Shown here: in pieces, positions 45,301 to 60,443 of the stretch | Layout of the letters: each line of letters opens with the position of its first letter | Numbering within the stretch: the first letter of the stretch is position 1 | DNA from: Glycine soja | Lineage: Eukaryota > Streptophyta > Magnoliopsida > Fabales > Fabaceae | Length of the DNA: 64,000 nucleotides | Reading direction: 5' to 3' | NCBI RefSeq assembly: GCF_004193775.1 | Contig: NC_041018.1 | Location: forward strand, 34,416,913 to 34,480,912 | Translations under genes and position numbers: made by a program | Notes under the pieces: generated by a model | Databases searched by the model: none | Told to the model about the DNA's origin: nothing | The model's input: the letters and a program-made list of their open reading frames with translations, nothing else

Positions 45301-48300
45301 GTCATCCACTGGAACCAAGCAAGAGCTCTACCTTCCATGTAAAAGGAAGCGATAGTTAGACGCTCATGGTTAGGGTTTGAGTGAAATTCAAAGAACTGAT
45401 TTATCTTGAATATCCAACCTAGAGGGTTTGTACCATCGAACCTTGGGACTTCAAGCTTCATGCCATGAGAAGAAGAAGGCGAAAAAGGTGGTGGAATGGC
45501 GGTAGAGGACGATGGGGAGTGACCAGATGATTCAGCGGTAGCAAGTTTGTGAATGAGTTCGTCCAGCTTAAGGGTCATGGTGTGAAGGGTCTCCCTAAGG
45601 GATAATTGATGGGTTATGAGCTTGGTGATGGAGTCCTCAAGTCTGTCGGAGTTCACCTTGGATTGAGTCGGTTCCTCCATTGAAGACGAACAACGAGAGC
45701 ACCAAATTGTTATTGCACGAGGATGATAACAAGCAAGAACCTGGCTTCGAGGGCCAATGACCTCCAGAATAAAGAGAAGGAGAATATTAAGGTATTTTCA
45801 TTGCCTCTGCTTTATTACAAGAATTCTATATTTAGAGTGGTATTACAAATAACAGAATTTGTAATTTAGTGCTAACAGAATTAGTGGAAAAGCAAATGGC
45901 AGACCAAAATGGAAATATGGCAGACAGGATTGCCGGCTCAGCTTCCAACGGTTCAGACATAGTCCTTGAGGTACCCAGGTGTGGTCACCTTCCCATGAAC
46001 CTTCCTCTTGATCGTGGCCGAGGTTCATTCTTCCTATCAATAAGTTAGGTAAGGTTTAAACTTTTCTTGGTCTCTACGCTAGTATGCAGCTGTATACTTT
46101 ATGTTCTTGGTTTGTTGCAAGGGAAAATATTTTTTTCAAATAGGTGAGGTTAATCTCAACCTAAGCTATCTCTCTTGCCAAATTTAATAAAGTTCAATGA
46201 TAAACCTAACATTCAAATTGTTTTGCAAGATAGCAAGTTACATAACAAGAAAACCTATTGGAAAAATAAGAAAGTAGTACAATATAAACGAGAGAAGAGG
46301 GAAATAAATTAATTTAAAAAGCTAAAGAGACCTGGAATTTTCCTTGATATGTGCATTTTCATATGTAATAGTCAATCTTTCACGTAGGGTCTTGCATTCT
46401 TCTCTACAAGATTCCAATTCATTCCTCACCTAACATTTATAGACAAATTTTATTAATTTAAGCAGATGGAACCATGAAAATCAGAAAGAAAACTATCTAT
46501 CAAACTTGAAAACACCATTGGCAAAAATCATACAAAACTTTATCAATTTTCTTCTTTACTACACTTTTCATAATATCGAAAAATTATTTTCTATAGGGTT
46601 TTATCATAAACTTATTTGTGTTTAGACAATGGAATGATAGACAATGGCAGTGCATATAGCCGCCAGAGTGCGTTATAGCGCCCTATTGACATCTCTGTTG
46701 TCTAGTAGCAAGATGATAAAATGCTTTTTTGCATAGAAACTCAAGGAGGAAATATAAACGAATGTTCCACTTGGATATGACTCCACAAATGACAGGAATA
46801 AGGCATGAGTAGATTAAAAAAGACTCTATATGGCCTCATTCTTGGTTTGGAAGCTTCACCAGCTGTCCTTAAGATACAGTCAAAACCAAGGTCCATATAA
46901 AACATTCACACGAAGGTAAAGTCATACCATTTCTAGTCTATGTAAATTATATGATTATTGCAAGTGATGATGATGCTAAAATTGTCAAAGTCCAAGGGAG
47001 AAATTAGCAACTCAATTTAAAATACTTCCTGAGTATTGAGGTTGCCTTGTCCAAACAAGGTAACTATTTCTCCAGAAAATGTCCTGCATCTTCCTAAAGA
47101 GACAAGTTGGATTGCAAAATCCCTAAAGCACCCATAGAGCAGAATCACAAAATTGGAAGTGATGAGGAGACCCCAATAGTGGAGTAAACCCAGCATTAGA
47201 GATTAGTGGAGTTAGAATAGACTAGCTACTTATGGTGCCAACTGTCCATTTCTGTTTTCTTTTAGATGACACTTTCTATCAATTATAACTGACAACTAGA
47301 TAGGTGTGTTGAGATTAAAGGACATAATTGAAAATCTGTGTATTTCTCTTTATTCATTGACTCAAAGACTGTGTGATATATAGATAAAAAAAAGAAGCTA
47401 GTAAAAAGGAAAAGATTAATCAAAATCTAATCTAAATCTTAGAGATATAATCCTAGTAGATAAGATAAAAGTTTCCTACTTTCCTAGAAATAAGGTTATC
47501 ATATCTCTTAATCTCTACCATATCATAAACAGAATCATATATTAATCTCTACCATATTATAACAGAATCATATCTTATCATATATCCTAAATCTCTATCA
47601 TATCTTAATAAGGTGCATCATGACAACTAGATGGGAGCATTGTGTAACAGAACATGTGCGAACTAGCACTCTTGTAATTTAATTTTACATTTCAATAATA
47701 TTCATCAACATTCTACTGCAAGATTTATCAATTTGTAATAAGTGGGACAGTTCTATCAATGCCACACCAAGTTGAACACAACTTATATAGTCAGTATGGT
47801 TAGTTAATTCATGCAAGACCCATGAGAGACATGTTCAAGCACTGAATAGAATTCTATAGTATTTGAAGGCTACCCGCTACCCTAGAAAGAGGATTATTAT
47901 TTAAGAAAGAAGGAAGATTGTCCAGAGATATATACAAATGTAGATTATGACAGATTGATGGTTGATAAGAGACCCATCATAGGATATTATTGCATATTCT
48001 TTGGTTGAAATTTGATGAAATGAAAAAGCAAAATGTTTTGTGAGGTTGAGTGAAAAGGCAGAAATTCATGATGTGGAATGAAGATGACACTTGATGACCT
48101 CAGAATAGAGCATGAAGTTTCTATAAAGTTATTTTGTGAAAATAAGTCCACCAATCCACCATAAACATTACACCATAATTATCAATCCCAAATAGTGGCA
48201 GGAAGCGGCCAACACCAAAACCACTATAGCAGGATAAAAGGATGGCTGATATTGTGAAATTTTAGATACAAGTTTAATAGCTACATGTGTATATATGTGC

Positions 48301-49233
48301 GTGTGCCCAAATATAAGAAATTACCCAAAATTAGAGACAGTCATATGCTAGCAATAGAGAAGAGAGATGAAATCATGAAAGACATGGGAGAGGGAGAGTG
48401 TTAAATGCAACAAAATGAAAGTGCGGAATGTCTGAGAGAACAAGGAACGGTGAGAGAATGAAGTGAATAGAAGGAACACACCAGAATATTCGAGATAGTG
48501 CCAGAGAACAAAGCATGGATAGAAACACCAAGAAGGTGCCAGAAGATGTCGGATATGGATGGAAACATCAGGGGTTGTCCAGAAAAGATCTGTCAGCAGT
48601 GGGCGGTAGAACAGAGCAGAAGAGAAAGTGTGGATACTAGGGGTTGCCTGGGTATCAAAGAAGAAATGGATTCGGAATATAAGGGAATAAAAGTTTCCAA
48701 TTTTACTGCCATTTAAAAACGTAAAACAACACTGCGGGGTGAGGTGGTTAAATCATCCTTGGTCCCCGAAACATTGGGAGAAGCCGAAAACGGCTGCAAA
48801 GGGTGCAATTAGAACACAATAGTCGTGACTGGAAGATGCGACGTGGTGAGTTCAGCAGGAGCAGGAGGGACCAGCGAGGCTATTGACTACTATGCATTGC
48901 ACACAACCCAGTTCAACATGATTGGGATAAACACACAGAGATAGAAATCCATTTCACCAGTTTGAGGGAGAATTTTCTGTGGGCTGTGGCACAGTTACCG
49001 TAATTAGCACATGACTTCACTTCATTTTTGTATAGATTTGTTTCACTAATTCCCTATAATTATGACAGATTTTATTTGTACACATTTTATTTCCCTGTAA
49101 TTCCTTAATTGGAACATACTACAATTAGCCTATATATTGTAAACATCAAACATCTTTTGTACCAATACCATTAAATCTCAACTCTCTTTTTGGTCCCTCT
49201 CAATAACTAAAATTCTAAAACTCTATCACTGCA

Positions 49234-49269
<36 letters not shown>

Positions 49270-52200
49270 AATGTTTTCCAATAAATGCTAGGTGAGTTAT
49301 AAACAAATAGTACTATAAACAACATTCATGTCCTAATTATAAATCAGAAAAAGGACCAATGTTTTCCAATAAATGCTAGGTGAGTTACAATCCAAAAAAA
49401 TATTGCAGCTTTAAGGATCCCGTGTATGAAAATAAATAAATAAATTATAAAAAACTTGAGATTTGAATTTTGTGTGTATTCTCACACATTCAATCTACCT
49501 TTCATTGCTTACTATTAAATATATATATAGGGTACAAAGAGAGGGAGACAGCTGTTTACACTTACACAATACAGCTGTCTCCACAATACAGCTTTCTACA
49601 TACAGCTACAATACACAATAATTCAACACTCCCCTCAAATTGGAGCATACAAATCATATACACCAAGCTTGGAACATATAGATTGAATCCTAGTTCCTCT
49701 TAAGGACTTAGTTAAAATATCTGTCAACTGGTCATTAGAATTGATGAACCCAGTGATAATCTCCTTGGACAATAATTTCTCTCGAATGAAATGATAATCA
49801 ATCTCTATGTGTTTAGTCTTTTCATGAAAGACTGGATATGAGACAATGTGAAGAGCTGCCTGATTATCACAGTATAACTTCATTTGCACCACTTCACAAA
49901 ATTCCAACTCTTGGAGAAATTGTTTAATCCACATAAGTTCACATGTAACCATAGCCATAGATCGATACTCAGCCTCTGCACTAGATCGAGCAACAACAGT
50001 TTGTTTCTTGCTCTTCCAAGCGATAACATTTCCTCCAATAAAAACACAATATCCTGAGGTAAATTTCCTGTCTATGGGACAACCAGCCCAATCTGCATCA
50101 CAATATCTAGAAACTTGAGTGTTACCCTTGTCTTCATACAACAATCCCTGTCCTGGAGCCTTCTTTACATATCTGAGAATACGCATGACAGTATTCCAAT
50201 GATCAACATGAGGATTTTGCATAAATTGGCTAACAACCCCAACAGCAAAAGAAATATCAGGTCTTGTAATGGTGAGATAAATGAGTTTTCCCACAAGTCT
50301 CCTGTATCTCTCGGGATCAGGGTAAATTTCACTTTGATCTGCCATGAGCTTTAGATTTAGGTCCATAGGACTATCAACAGGCCTATAATTTTGCATGCAT
50401 GTTTCCTCCAATATATCAAGAGCATACTTTCTCTGTGAAATCACAACACCATCTCTTGAATGAACCACTTCAATACCAAGAAAGTACTTCAAATATCCCA
50501 GGTCTTTGGTCTGAAAATGACTGAATAAGTGCTCTTTTAGCTGAGAGATCTTAGTAGCATCATTTCTTGTAATCACTATATCATCAACATAGACCATTAG
50601 ATAAACACACTTTCCAGGAGATGTATGACAATAAAAAACAGAATGATCTGCTTCACTTCGTTTCAACCTAAAAAGTTACACAATATGACTAAATTTGCCA
50701 AACCAAGCTCGAGGAGATTGCTTCAACCCATAGAGAGATCGGTGTAGCTTGCACACTAGGCCATACTTCCCCTAAGCAACAAATCCAAGAGGTTGCTCCA
50801 TATAAATTTCCTCCTCAAGATCACCATGAAAGAACACATTTTTAATGTCAAGTTGATGGAGAGGCCAATGACGCATGGCAGCCATAGCAAAAAACAATCG
50901 AACAGTGGTGATTTTAGCTACAGGAGAAAAAGTATCACAATAATCAAGGTCATAGATCTAAGTGTATCCTTTAGCTACTAACCGAGCCTTAAGCCGATCA
51001 ACCTCACCATTGGGCCCGACTTTAATAGTATAGACCCATCTATAGCCAACAGTTTTCTTATCGGGAGGAAGAGGGACAAGTTCCCAAGTACCATTGTTTT
51101 CAAGAGCCTGCATTTCATCAATCATGGCTTGTCGCCATCCAGGATGATCAAGTGCCTCATGAATATTGTTAGAAACAGTAAGAGAAGACAATGAGAAAAC
51201 AAAAGAAAAGTATGAAGGAGACAATCGATGATAACTCAAGAAATTATAAATAGGAAGAGGATTACGAGTAGATCGAGTACCTTTCCTGAGGGCAATGGAC
51301 CAGTCTGAATCAGAGTTATGAGAAGAAGTGGAGGAGGAAGGATCCATGGTTTGAGGATCTGTTGGAGGAGGATCAAAATCACGAGAAGAAGACTCAGGCA
51401 CTGTAGAAATAACTTGTCATGTCCTGCATTGATATGTAATGAGAGGTGGAGGAGCAACTTCAGTTGAACTTGGTAGATGAGATGGGATTCCATTAACACT
51501 TTGGTTGGGATTACTCATAGGACCAGGAGATGGGACTAGAAGAACTTGCTGAAGGGAAGAAGAATAGTCTATGGAGGACGAGAAGAAAGGTGTGTCCTCA
51601 AAAAAGGTAACATCAGCAGACATATAATATTGTCTTGTAGCTGGAGAGTAACACTTGTAACCCTTTTGAATACGAGAATATCCCAAAAGACACATTTAAT
51701 GGCCTTAGTAGAGAGTTTGTCTAAACCTGGAGAGAGATCATAGACAAAACAAGTACAACCAAACACCCTAAGAGAGACATGAAACAATGGATCATGAGGA
51801 AAAATAATTGAGTGAGGAATCTAATTTTCAAGAGAAGAAGAAGGCATCTTGTTTATTAAGAAACAAGCAGTGAGAACTGCATCTCCCCAATGGTGTGTAG
51901 GAACATTTGAGTTTAACATTAGGGAGCGTGCAGTTTCAAGGAGATGATGATTCTTCCTCTTTGCTATGCCATTTTGTTGTGGTGTATGAGAACATGTGGA
52001 CTGATGTAAAATATCTTTTGAGGATAAAAAGGAGGATAGATCATGAGAAAAATACTCTTTAGCATTATCACTTTTGAAAATCTTAATAATTTTTCCAAAT
52101 TGGTTCTTAATCTCATTAAAGAAAGACATAAATATAGGCAAAAGTTCAGATTTGTCTTTCATTAAATAAACCCAAGTACATCTAGAGAATTCATCAATAA

Positions 52201-53902
52201 AGGTTACAAAATATCTAAAACCAAAAGATGTGACACGACTTGGTCCCCAAATATCAAAATGAATGGTAGAGAAAGTCGAGTTACATCTTTTTTCAATTTG
52301 AGGAAATGATGAACTAACATGTTTCCCTAATTGACAAGATTCACATTCTAAGACTTGAAGATTCTTAAGACTAGGAACCATCTTTCAATTTTGGTAGACT
52401 TGGGTGACCCAGACGATCATGCAAAAGCTTGGACTTTGAAGATGCAAAACAGGACACAGGAAGGCTGGATTCTAAGTAATAAAGTCCTCGTGATTCATGT
52501 CCTTCTCCAATCAGACGACCCGTACCATGTTCCTGAATAACAAAAGAATTAGCATCAAAGGTTACTGAGCAATTTAACGAACGAGTGAACTGACTTAATG
52601 AGATTAAGTTGTAGGGACAATGAGGAATAAATAATACTCCTCATCAGAAAACTTAGACTCTAATTTTTCTAATTTAGATACATGTGCTAACTTGTCAGGA
52701 AAGTCATGTAAGGAGTAACAATTTTCTTGAGTATGATCCATCCTCTTGCAATAGGTGCATTGAAGACGTCCACTCCTTCCACCGCGGCCTCCTCTATTGT
52801 TACGACTTCCTCCTCTTCCACGAGGTGAAACCATGGCTGATGTTTCCACGACTTCAACTAAGTTTTCATCTTTCAACACATGGGGCACACGAAGAAGTCT
52901 AGTAACTAGAGTCCATTAACGGAACTTGATCACCAGCAAGGACTTGATCACGCACATGATCAAATATCTGAATGTAGGCTTCTCAAAATAAGAAAATCAT
53001 GTAAAACTTGTCCAACTTCCTATTTACTTCCTCCAAAGAGCAGCCACAAGAAACCTTTTTAACTCTTCCACTGCTGCTCGAGTTTTACCTATATGTGCAA
53101 TCATATCATGGCTGGTATGTTTGAGTGCATCAACTTTTTGGGTTGCATCAAAAAGACTTTGAATATCATTGGCAAATATCTCTTGGGCCTTCTTCCAAAA
53201 AGAACATGTTTTGAATGATTTAAGGATTTCCAAAACATCTGGCTCAACAAATTGCCACAGCACAGCACATAGTTGAAAGTCAAATTTTTCCCACTCAGAT
53301 TTCTTGTCGTTTGGGACAGCACTAGCTCCTTTTTCCAAATGGTCATGATATCCTTGGCCAAGAAACCACAACTCCACTGAAGCAGACCAAGACAAGTAGT
53401 TCTTCCAGTTGAGTTTTGCAATAGTGATGGTGGGGGTTCCAGAGAAAGAAAACACAGGACCGGCAAAGGCCATTTCTGATCAAAAAGACGAAGCCCTAAC
53501 AGAGAAGGAGAAGGGAATGCAAGGGCTGGAATGATCAAGCAGTCAATACCAAAAAACAGGGACTGAAACGTGCCCAGAAGGAGACGATGAAGCTGTTGGA
53601 ACTGGTCTGGTGAGCTTCCAGTGACCGGAGGGCAGCGCGTGGATGTCACGCGCCAGAATTGGCACAAATTGGTGGCGGCGCGTGGCTGAGATTTTGGCCA
53701 CGCAACTTCTAGGGGTGAGTCGCGCTCTTCAAGGCGCACCCAACCCTGGGTTCGCCGGAAGATAAGGTGGTCGGAGACGGTGGCGGCCGGCGACAGACGG
53801 TGGCTGGAGACAATCAGAACGGTTACCCGCTCTGATACCAACTTGAGATTTGAATTTTGTGTGTATTCTCACACATTCAATCTACCTTTCATTGCTTACT
53901 AT

Positions 53903-53957
<55 letters not shown>

Positions 53958-56900
53958 TGTTTACACTTACACAATACAGCTTTCTACATACAGCTACAAT
54001 ACACAATACTTTAACAAAAACAATTAAGGGAACTAATAAAGGTTTCCTAGATAGCAGAGATGTGAATCTTACTTCTAATAATTTTGTTGATAATGATGTA
54101 ATTTGCACATTGTTTGACTTTGCTTGTTCTTCTATGGCTAGAAGTGCATCTTTCTCTTTGGCAGACCATATTGCCCTTTCCTCCTCTATTTCCAAAAGGG
54201 AATCAGTGAGTTGCTGCCAGATCAAGACGATACAATGGAAAACCTTAATAAAAGAAACCTCCTAAAAAGGGAAGAATCACAATAAAGTAAAAGAAAAGAA
54301 TAGTTGAAGTTGCACTACCATAGCCAACTCCTCCTTTTCTTCCATCAGTACTTTAACAGAGCTTTTCAATTTTTCTTGGTTGATATCAGATTCTTCCAAT
54401 CTTTGTTTCTGGATGGACAAGAATAAGATTCCAAATTTCATGGTTTGAATGAGAAAGCAATCAAAGCATATCATCAATTAAATATTACCATTGTTAGAGT
54501 AGTTAGCTACTTATGTTGGTTGCTAATAAATATTGATTAGTCAATTTCTGTTAGAGTAATCACATGCTAGAGTAGTCAATTTCTGTTACAACTGACAACT
54601 TTTGATTAGTCCATTCCAAAGTAATAAAAGTACCTCAATTAGCATACATGCATTGATCTCAGCAAAGATCACTAGTGAATCACATTAAATATAATTCAAA
54701 TTCAAATTCTCGATTTTTTTATATTATGTTTATTGAGAAAAACTTAAGTCTCACATCGATTAGAGATAGTGTCAAGATAGAATATATAAGCGTGGGGAAA
54801 CTCTCACCCTATGAGTTGGGGTTGACTTAGGTCCAAACCCACATTCTAAGAATGTCTACAATCTGTCTCCCCATTTAAGAGCATTTTGGGCTTAAAGCAT
54901 GGACAATGCACTAGCGATAGTAGCAAACATACCTTGAGCTTAAATTCAACATTTTATTAGAAGAATGGGCATAGTAATGAACTCTAAACCACTTAGGCAT
55001 AGAGACTCTGATACTGTCACAAACCAACTATTCCAAAAGCTTAAGTTGTCCAGAGAAGGAGATTACTGATTACGTGAATGGTTTTTAATTTTTTAAATAT
55101 TATATTTCTTACATGTCCCCCAATTTTATATTATATTTGCAACAGAGATCAATAGAGAATTCTGTTCAATAAATTCAGTTTCTCTCATTCTCTCCCCCAA
55201 CTATGTTTTACTTTCCATCATTTTTCTCTCAGCTCTTTAACTCTATCAGCTATCTAACAACTGAGTCAAAAGGACAAAACTAGGAAGAAATTTACAGAAA
55301 AACTTACAAGAGCTGAAATTTCCTCCATCAAATTATATAGTTCAGAGGTTGATGTATTCAGTTTTTCAGTCAAGCCTTCGAGTTCTGACATCAAACCTTC
55401 ATTAATAGATATCACCTCTTCTTTCTCCATCAACATAGCTGCAATTTTTTCTTCCAACGAAGCAATTTTTGCTTCTGATTCAAATGCAAAAACTTCCAGC
55501 TTTTTGTGCTCTTCCTGATCAGTTACAAATAACATGAATTAGAGCAACTAAACATAACCTATTGTGACCAAAAGCATGAATTACTGAATTAGAGTAACTA
55601 AGTAACATATGTATATGCATACACATACAAATAACAGGAAGAACAATAATTGCACCAAATTTGAATAAAAGTCAATCAACTCTCACTATAAACCAAAGCA
55701 CTGATAAAGTAAACTTATTTCTTGCTACATTAGTTATTTATATTTTATAAATGGTGTTAAAGGCTTGCTAAAAGAATAGCCGCAGTTGTAGCAAGCATAC
55801 ATCAAGTATTCAAGTTTCAATGTCAAAACCTGTAATGTTTGTTCCAGAGAAATTGCCAGACCCTTTGGTCTTTTAGGATCAAACATCTTTGAACCCCTTT
55901 CAACAATTGAATCACGTCTTCTTCCTGCAAGTGAATCACGTTTATTGATATCACGTTCAAGAAGAGAGTTTTGACCGTGCAACCGTTTAATCTCTCGTTC
56001 AGCATAGGCTTTCTCACCCTAAGGAACACCTTATATGTTAGGGTATAAAATGATATGATTCTGAGAAGTAAATAACTTATAATGAAACCAAGAAATCAGC
56101 AGATGTGACAAAAACAACCTCAAGTTTTGTTTTCTCTTGTATGGTAATCTTAAGCTTAGACTCAGTTTCTTTCAACTTGGATTTTGTCTTCTCCAGATCT
56201 TTTCTTAAAGTTTCCCTATCCTTGGTCACTGAAGACGATGTCAAACATGATAAATCCTTTTCAAGAGTTTGAATATAAGAAATCAACTCTGCATTTTCAA
56301 ATTTATGCTGTTCTAAGTTTTCCTGTAACAATAATAAACAGTTAGTGCCCCCCATTTTCTGTAGCACATATTCACAAAAATTGACAGATAGGATGGAAAA
56401 CATATCAACAAATAAAGGCCAACCATCAAAGAATTTTGGGAATTCTGAGAATCTAGTTTTGACTCCTGAAGATGCTTCTGAAGATCAGCCAATTGGTTGT
56501 CCAGAAGAATCTGCAGCACAAATATTAGACCAACTAGAACATCTCTAGAAATATATCAAAATAGAAAGGAAACTTTACCTTTTCATTCTCAAGCTCAAAT
56601 ATTTTTTTTCTCAAGCAAGAATTCAACTTCTGATAATTACTCAAGACTAAACTTTGTTCTGCAGAATCCTGAGATACTGAGGTTTTCAAAACCTGTAACA
56701 ACCATAAAATATTAAGCCCATGCACTAATAGAGCATACACATTTTTAGATACAATGATTATTTATTAGTTAGAAAACAAAAGATAGCTTGTCAAGGCATT
56801 ATATGAAGTCATTACTCTGCAATTTCATTTCTTATAATGGATATTGATCTTTTAGTGCGTCAATGAGTCAATCAATATACTTACAAGGAGCATATCATAG

Positions 56901-59900
56901 AGAGCAGAGAAATTTGTAATAGCGTCATCCACCATAAACATAACACTTTGAACAGCATCTTTTGAGTTTTGAATTTCAGACACAATTTCTTCAATTCCCA
57001 TGGAAACACTGATCACAAAGTCAAAATTTCCATCCTACATGAAGCTTCAAGAATCAGTTTTATAGGATAGGATATAGTATAAATCATAGTCATGTAGAAT
57101 AGTAAATTTATATTTAATCAAGAAGACATTAAAGAAAGCAAGAATCTAAATCTAAATGTTAATACAAAGCATCAAATGCATACATTAATGTTGCTCGCAG
57201 TTTCAGTGGAAGTAAGTTGTTCATTAGCCAGTCGAGCTGTCTCCTGTGCACTTATAAGCTCTTCATAGAGCTAAGCAAATAAAACATAATACAGGAATTA
57301 TAAATGTCAATTAGGAAATAGATGACAGTATGGCACAGATTGATACATCTCCAGCTTGCTCCCTATATAAAATTTGTAAAAATAGATTCTAGACAAATAC
57401 TTATGGGTGCTCAATTTAGGAATGCAATTTATACCCTTGGAGTAACCCATCCTTGCTACCATATTTTACAAACAAAAAGGCAAAAACAACAAAAATATGT
57501 TGAATGATAAACATATATACAACTTATACACAGGCAACTAGTATTTACTATTCTCTCCTTTTCACCTTTATTCCAGGTACCAAGTGGGGAATGTAGCAAC
57601 ATAAACAGATGAAGTTGCTGTATCAATATCCTAGATATCTTGAAGTATTTTTAACATCAAGGCGGACAAAAAAACAGAAGAAAGAAAGCTTTTCCCTAGG
57701 CTTGACTTAAGTTTAGCTTTAGCAGTAGATCAACTTTACTGGAGTTCATAGGGTAGATCAGAGTTCAGACAATGTTAATTCCAGAAGTGTGTAATGAATG
57801 AAAGTTATGCTTTGCAAAATTAATTGAGGATCAGTGTGAGTGGGCAGTTATTGCATGTGACCGTTATGCTTTGTCAAGTTTAATTTAAGAATACAGTTTA
57901 AGTGGACATTTATGGTGTTGTATTTGTAAGTTTCCGAACAAAGAATATTCTCTTAGATGACGAGAGTCTTTGGGACAGCTGTATCATTGCTGTCAGTGGC
58001 GGATCCAGACCCAGAGTCAATGGCGGCAAAAAAGAATATTTATTATCATACATATGAAAATAAAATACAAAATAGGGTAAAATATGCTTTTGATCCCTAT
58101 AAAATTTTTGGAGTTTGGTTTCTCTCTAAAATGTTTTCTGTTTTTCTTCCCTATATTTTTTTAAATGCACCACTTTTGGTTCTCTATCTAAACCACTTTC
58201 CTCCTTCCCTTTATAAACCATTATCTAAACGACTTTGAGGCACAAAAGTGGCGAATTTCACAATTAGAAGGACAAAAAACGGATAAAAACATTGAGACTA
58301 AAACCAAACTTTGAAAATTTTCAAGAAACCAAAAACATATTTTATCATATAAGATAGAATGAAATGTCCAACCGAATAAAGCATAAAAGGACAAAACCTA
58401 GAAAGAAACTAGTCAATAAAAGAAAAAATTGACGACAACTAAAAAATTGAAGACAGTGAGATCAAATTATAAAAATAGGAAGGAAAAAAATAACAACACT
58501 AGATATATCCTTAGGTTTTTTTCAACAAAATCATTACTACCTAGGTCCGTCACTGATTGATGTAGTTTGTAGTTCGAGTGTTTTCTGCGTTTCAGTAAAT
58601 ATTTCAATCCCTATAAAATTTTTGGAGTTTGGTTTCTCTCTAAAATGTTTTCTGTTTTTCTTCCCTATATTTTTTGAAATGCACCACTTTTGGTCCTCTA
58701 TCTAAACCACTTTCCTCCTTCCCTTTATAAAACATTATCCAAACGACTTTGAGGCGCAAAAGTGGCGAATTTCAAAATTAGAAGGACAAAAAACGGACAA
58801 AAAAATTGAGACTAAAACCAAACTTTGAAAATTTTCAAGAAACCAAAAACATATTTTATCATATAAGATAGAATGAAATGTCCAACCGAATAAAGCATAA
58901 AAGGACAAAACCTAGAAAGAAACTAGTCAATAAAAGAAAAAATTGACGACAACTAAAAAATTGAAGACAGTGAGATCAAATTATAAAAATAGGAGGGGAA
59001 AAAATAACAACACTAGATATATCCTTAGGTTTTATTCAACAAAATCATTACTACCTAGGTCCGTCACTGATTGATGTAGTTTGTAGTTTGAGTGTTTTCT
59101 GCGTTTCAGTAAATATTTCAATCCCTATAAAATTTTTGGAGTTTGGTTTCTCTCTAAAATGTTTTCTGTTTTTCTTCCCTATATTTTTTGAAATGCACCA
59201 CTTTTGGTCCTCTATCTAAACCACTTTCCTCCTTCCCTTTATAAAGCATTATCTAAACGACTTTGAGGCGCAAAAGTGGCGAATTTCAAAATTAGAAGGA
59301 CAAAAAATGGATAAAAAAAATTGAGACTAAAACCAAACTTTGAAAATTTTCAAGAAACCAAAAACATATTTTATCATATAAGATAGAATGAAATGTACAA
59401 CCGAATAAAGCATAAAAGGACAAAACCTAGAAAGAAACTAGTCAATAAAAGAAAAAATTGACGACAACTAAAAAATTGAAGACAGTGAGATCAAATTATA
59501 AAAATAGGAGGGGAAAAAATAAAAACACTAGATATATCCTCAGGTTTTTTTCAACAAAATCATTACTACCTAGGTCCACCACTGATTGATGTAGTTTGTA
59601 GTTCGAGTGTTTTCTGCGTTTCAGTAAATATTTCAATCCCTATAAAATTTTTGGAGTTTGGTTTCTCTCTAAAATGTTTTCTGTTTTTCTTCCCTATATT
59701 TTTTGAAATGCACCACTTTTGGTCCTCTATCTAAACCACTTTCCTCCTACCCTTTATAAAGCATTATCTAAACGACTTTGAGGCGCAAAAGTGGCGAATT
59801 TCAAAATTAGAAGGACAAAAAACGGATAAAAAAATTGAGACTAAAACCAAACTTTGAAAATTTTCAAGAAACCAAAAACATATTTTATCATATAAGATAG

Positions 59901-60398
59901 AATGAAATGTCCAACCGAATAAAGCATAAAAGGACAAAACCTAGAAAGAAACTAGTCAATAAAAGAAAAAATTGACGACAACTAAAAAATTGAAGACAGT
60001 GAGATCAAATTATAAAAATAGGAGGGGGAAAAATAACAACACTAGATATATCCTTAGGTTTTTTTCAACAAAATAATTACTACCTAGGTCCGTCACTGAT
60101 TGATGTAGTTTGTAGTTCGAGTGTTTTCTGCATTTCAGTAAATATTTCAACTAGTTCCTGATGTTCTATCAAATCTAGTAATCAGCTCCTCCTAATCAGA
60201 TTAGAAGGCATAGTATAGTTAAAGAAGCATTATTGACTTAAACAATTATTACCTCTTCATATTTCTCCCTAGCACATATGTTCTGCTTTGTTGCCAGACC
60301 AACAACATTATCCAAGCTTTTTTGGCTTGACAAGTTTTCCATTTCCAAAACCTTAATCTTCATAATGCAAAGAAAAATATATAAGACAGTTAGAAATC

Positions 60399-60443
<45 letters not shown>

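Larger units (their letters stand above)
43109..46039 (-). mobile_element. 3'-truncated Ty3-gypsy element
   Basis: Read on the minus strand: a 332-bp LTR (46039-45708, TGATAGG..GCAATAACA), gag from 45680, protease and RT, ending inside the RNase H region at about 43109 where LINE sequence starts. The 3' LTR is missing. The base 5-mer beyond the LTR (46040-46044) is ATAAG. Same orientation as the host gene. The rest of 43300-43850 is RT in several broken frames. Confidence 0.85.
49456..54016 (-). mobile_element. Ty1-copia element with perfect TSD AAAAC
   Basis: A 4561-bp element with LTRs of about 173 bp (49456-49628 and 53843-54016) flanked by AAAAC on both sides (49451-49455, 54017-54021). 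On the minus strand a Met-tRNA primer site (TGGTATCAGAGC, 53840-53829) follows the 5' LTR, and a polypurine tract (TTTGAGGGGAG) precedes the 3' LTR. The LTRs are nearly identical apart from an expanded (TA)n tract in the upper one (53908-53955) and a short indel. It lies in the host intron in the same orientation as the gene, 52 bp past the donor at 54072. Confidence 0.9.

Noticed and set aside
52684..52902. Plus-strand frames across 49.6-53.5 kb
   Set aside because: They are antisense shadows of the copia gag-pol on the minus strand.
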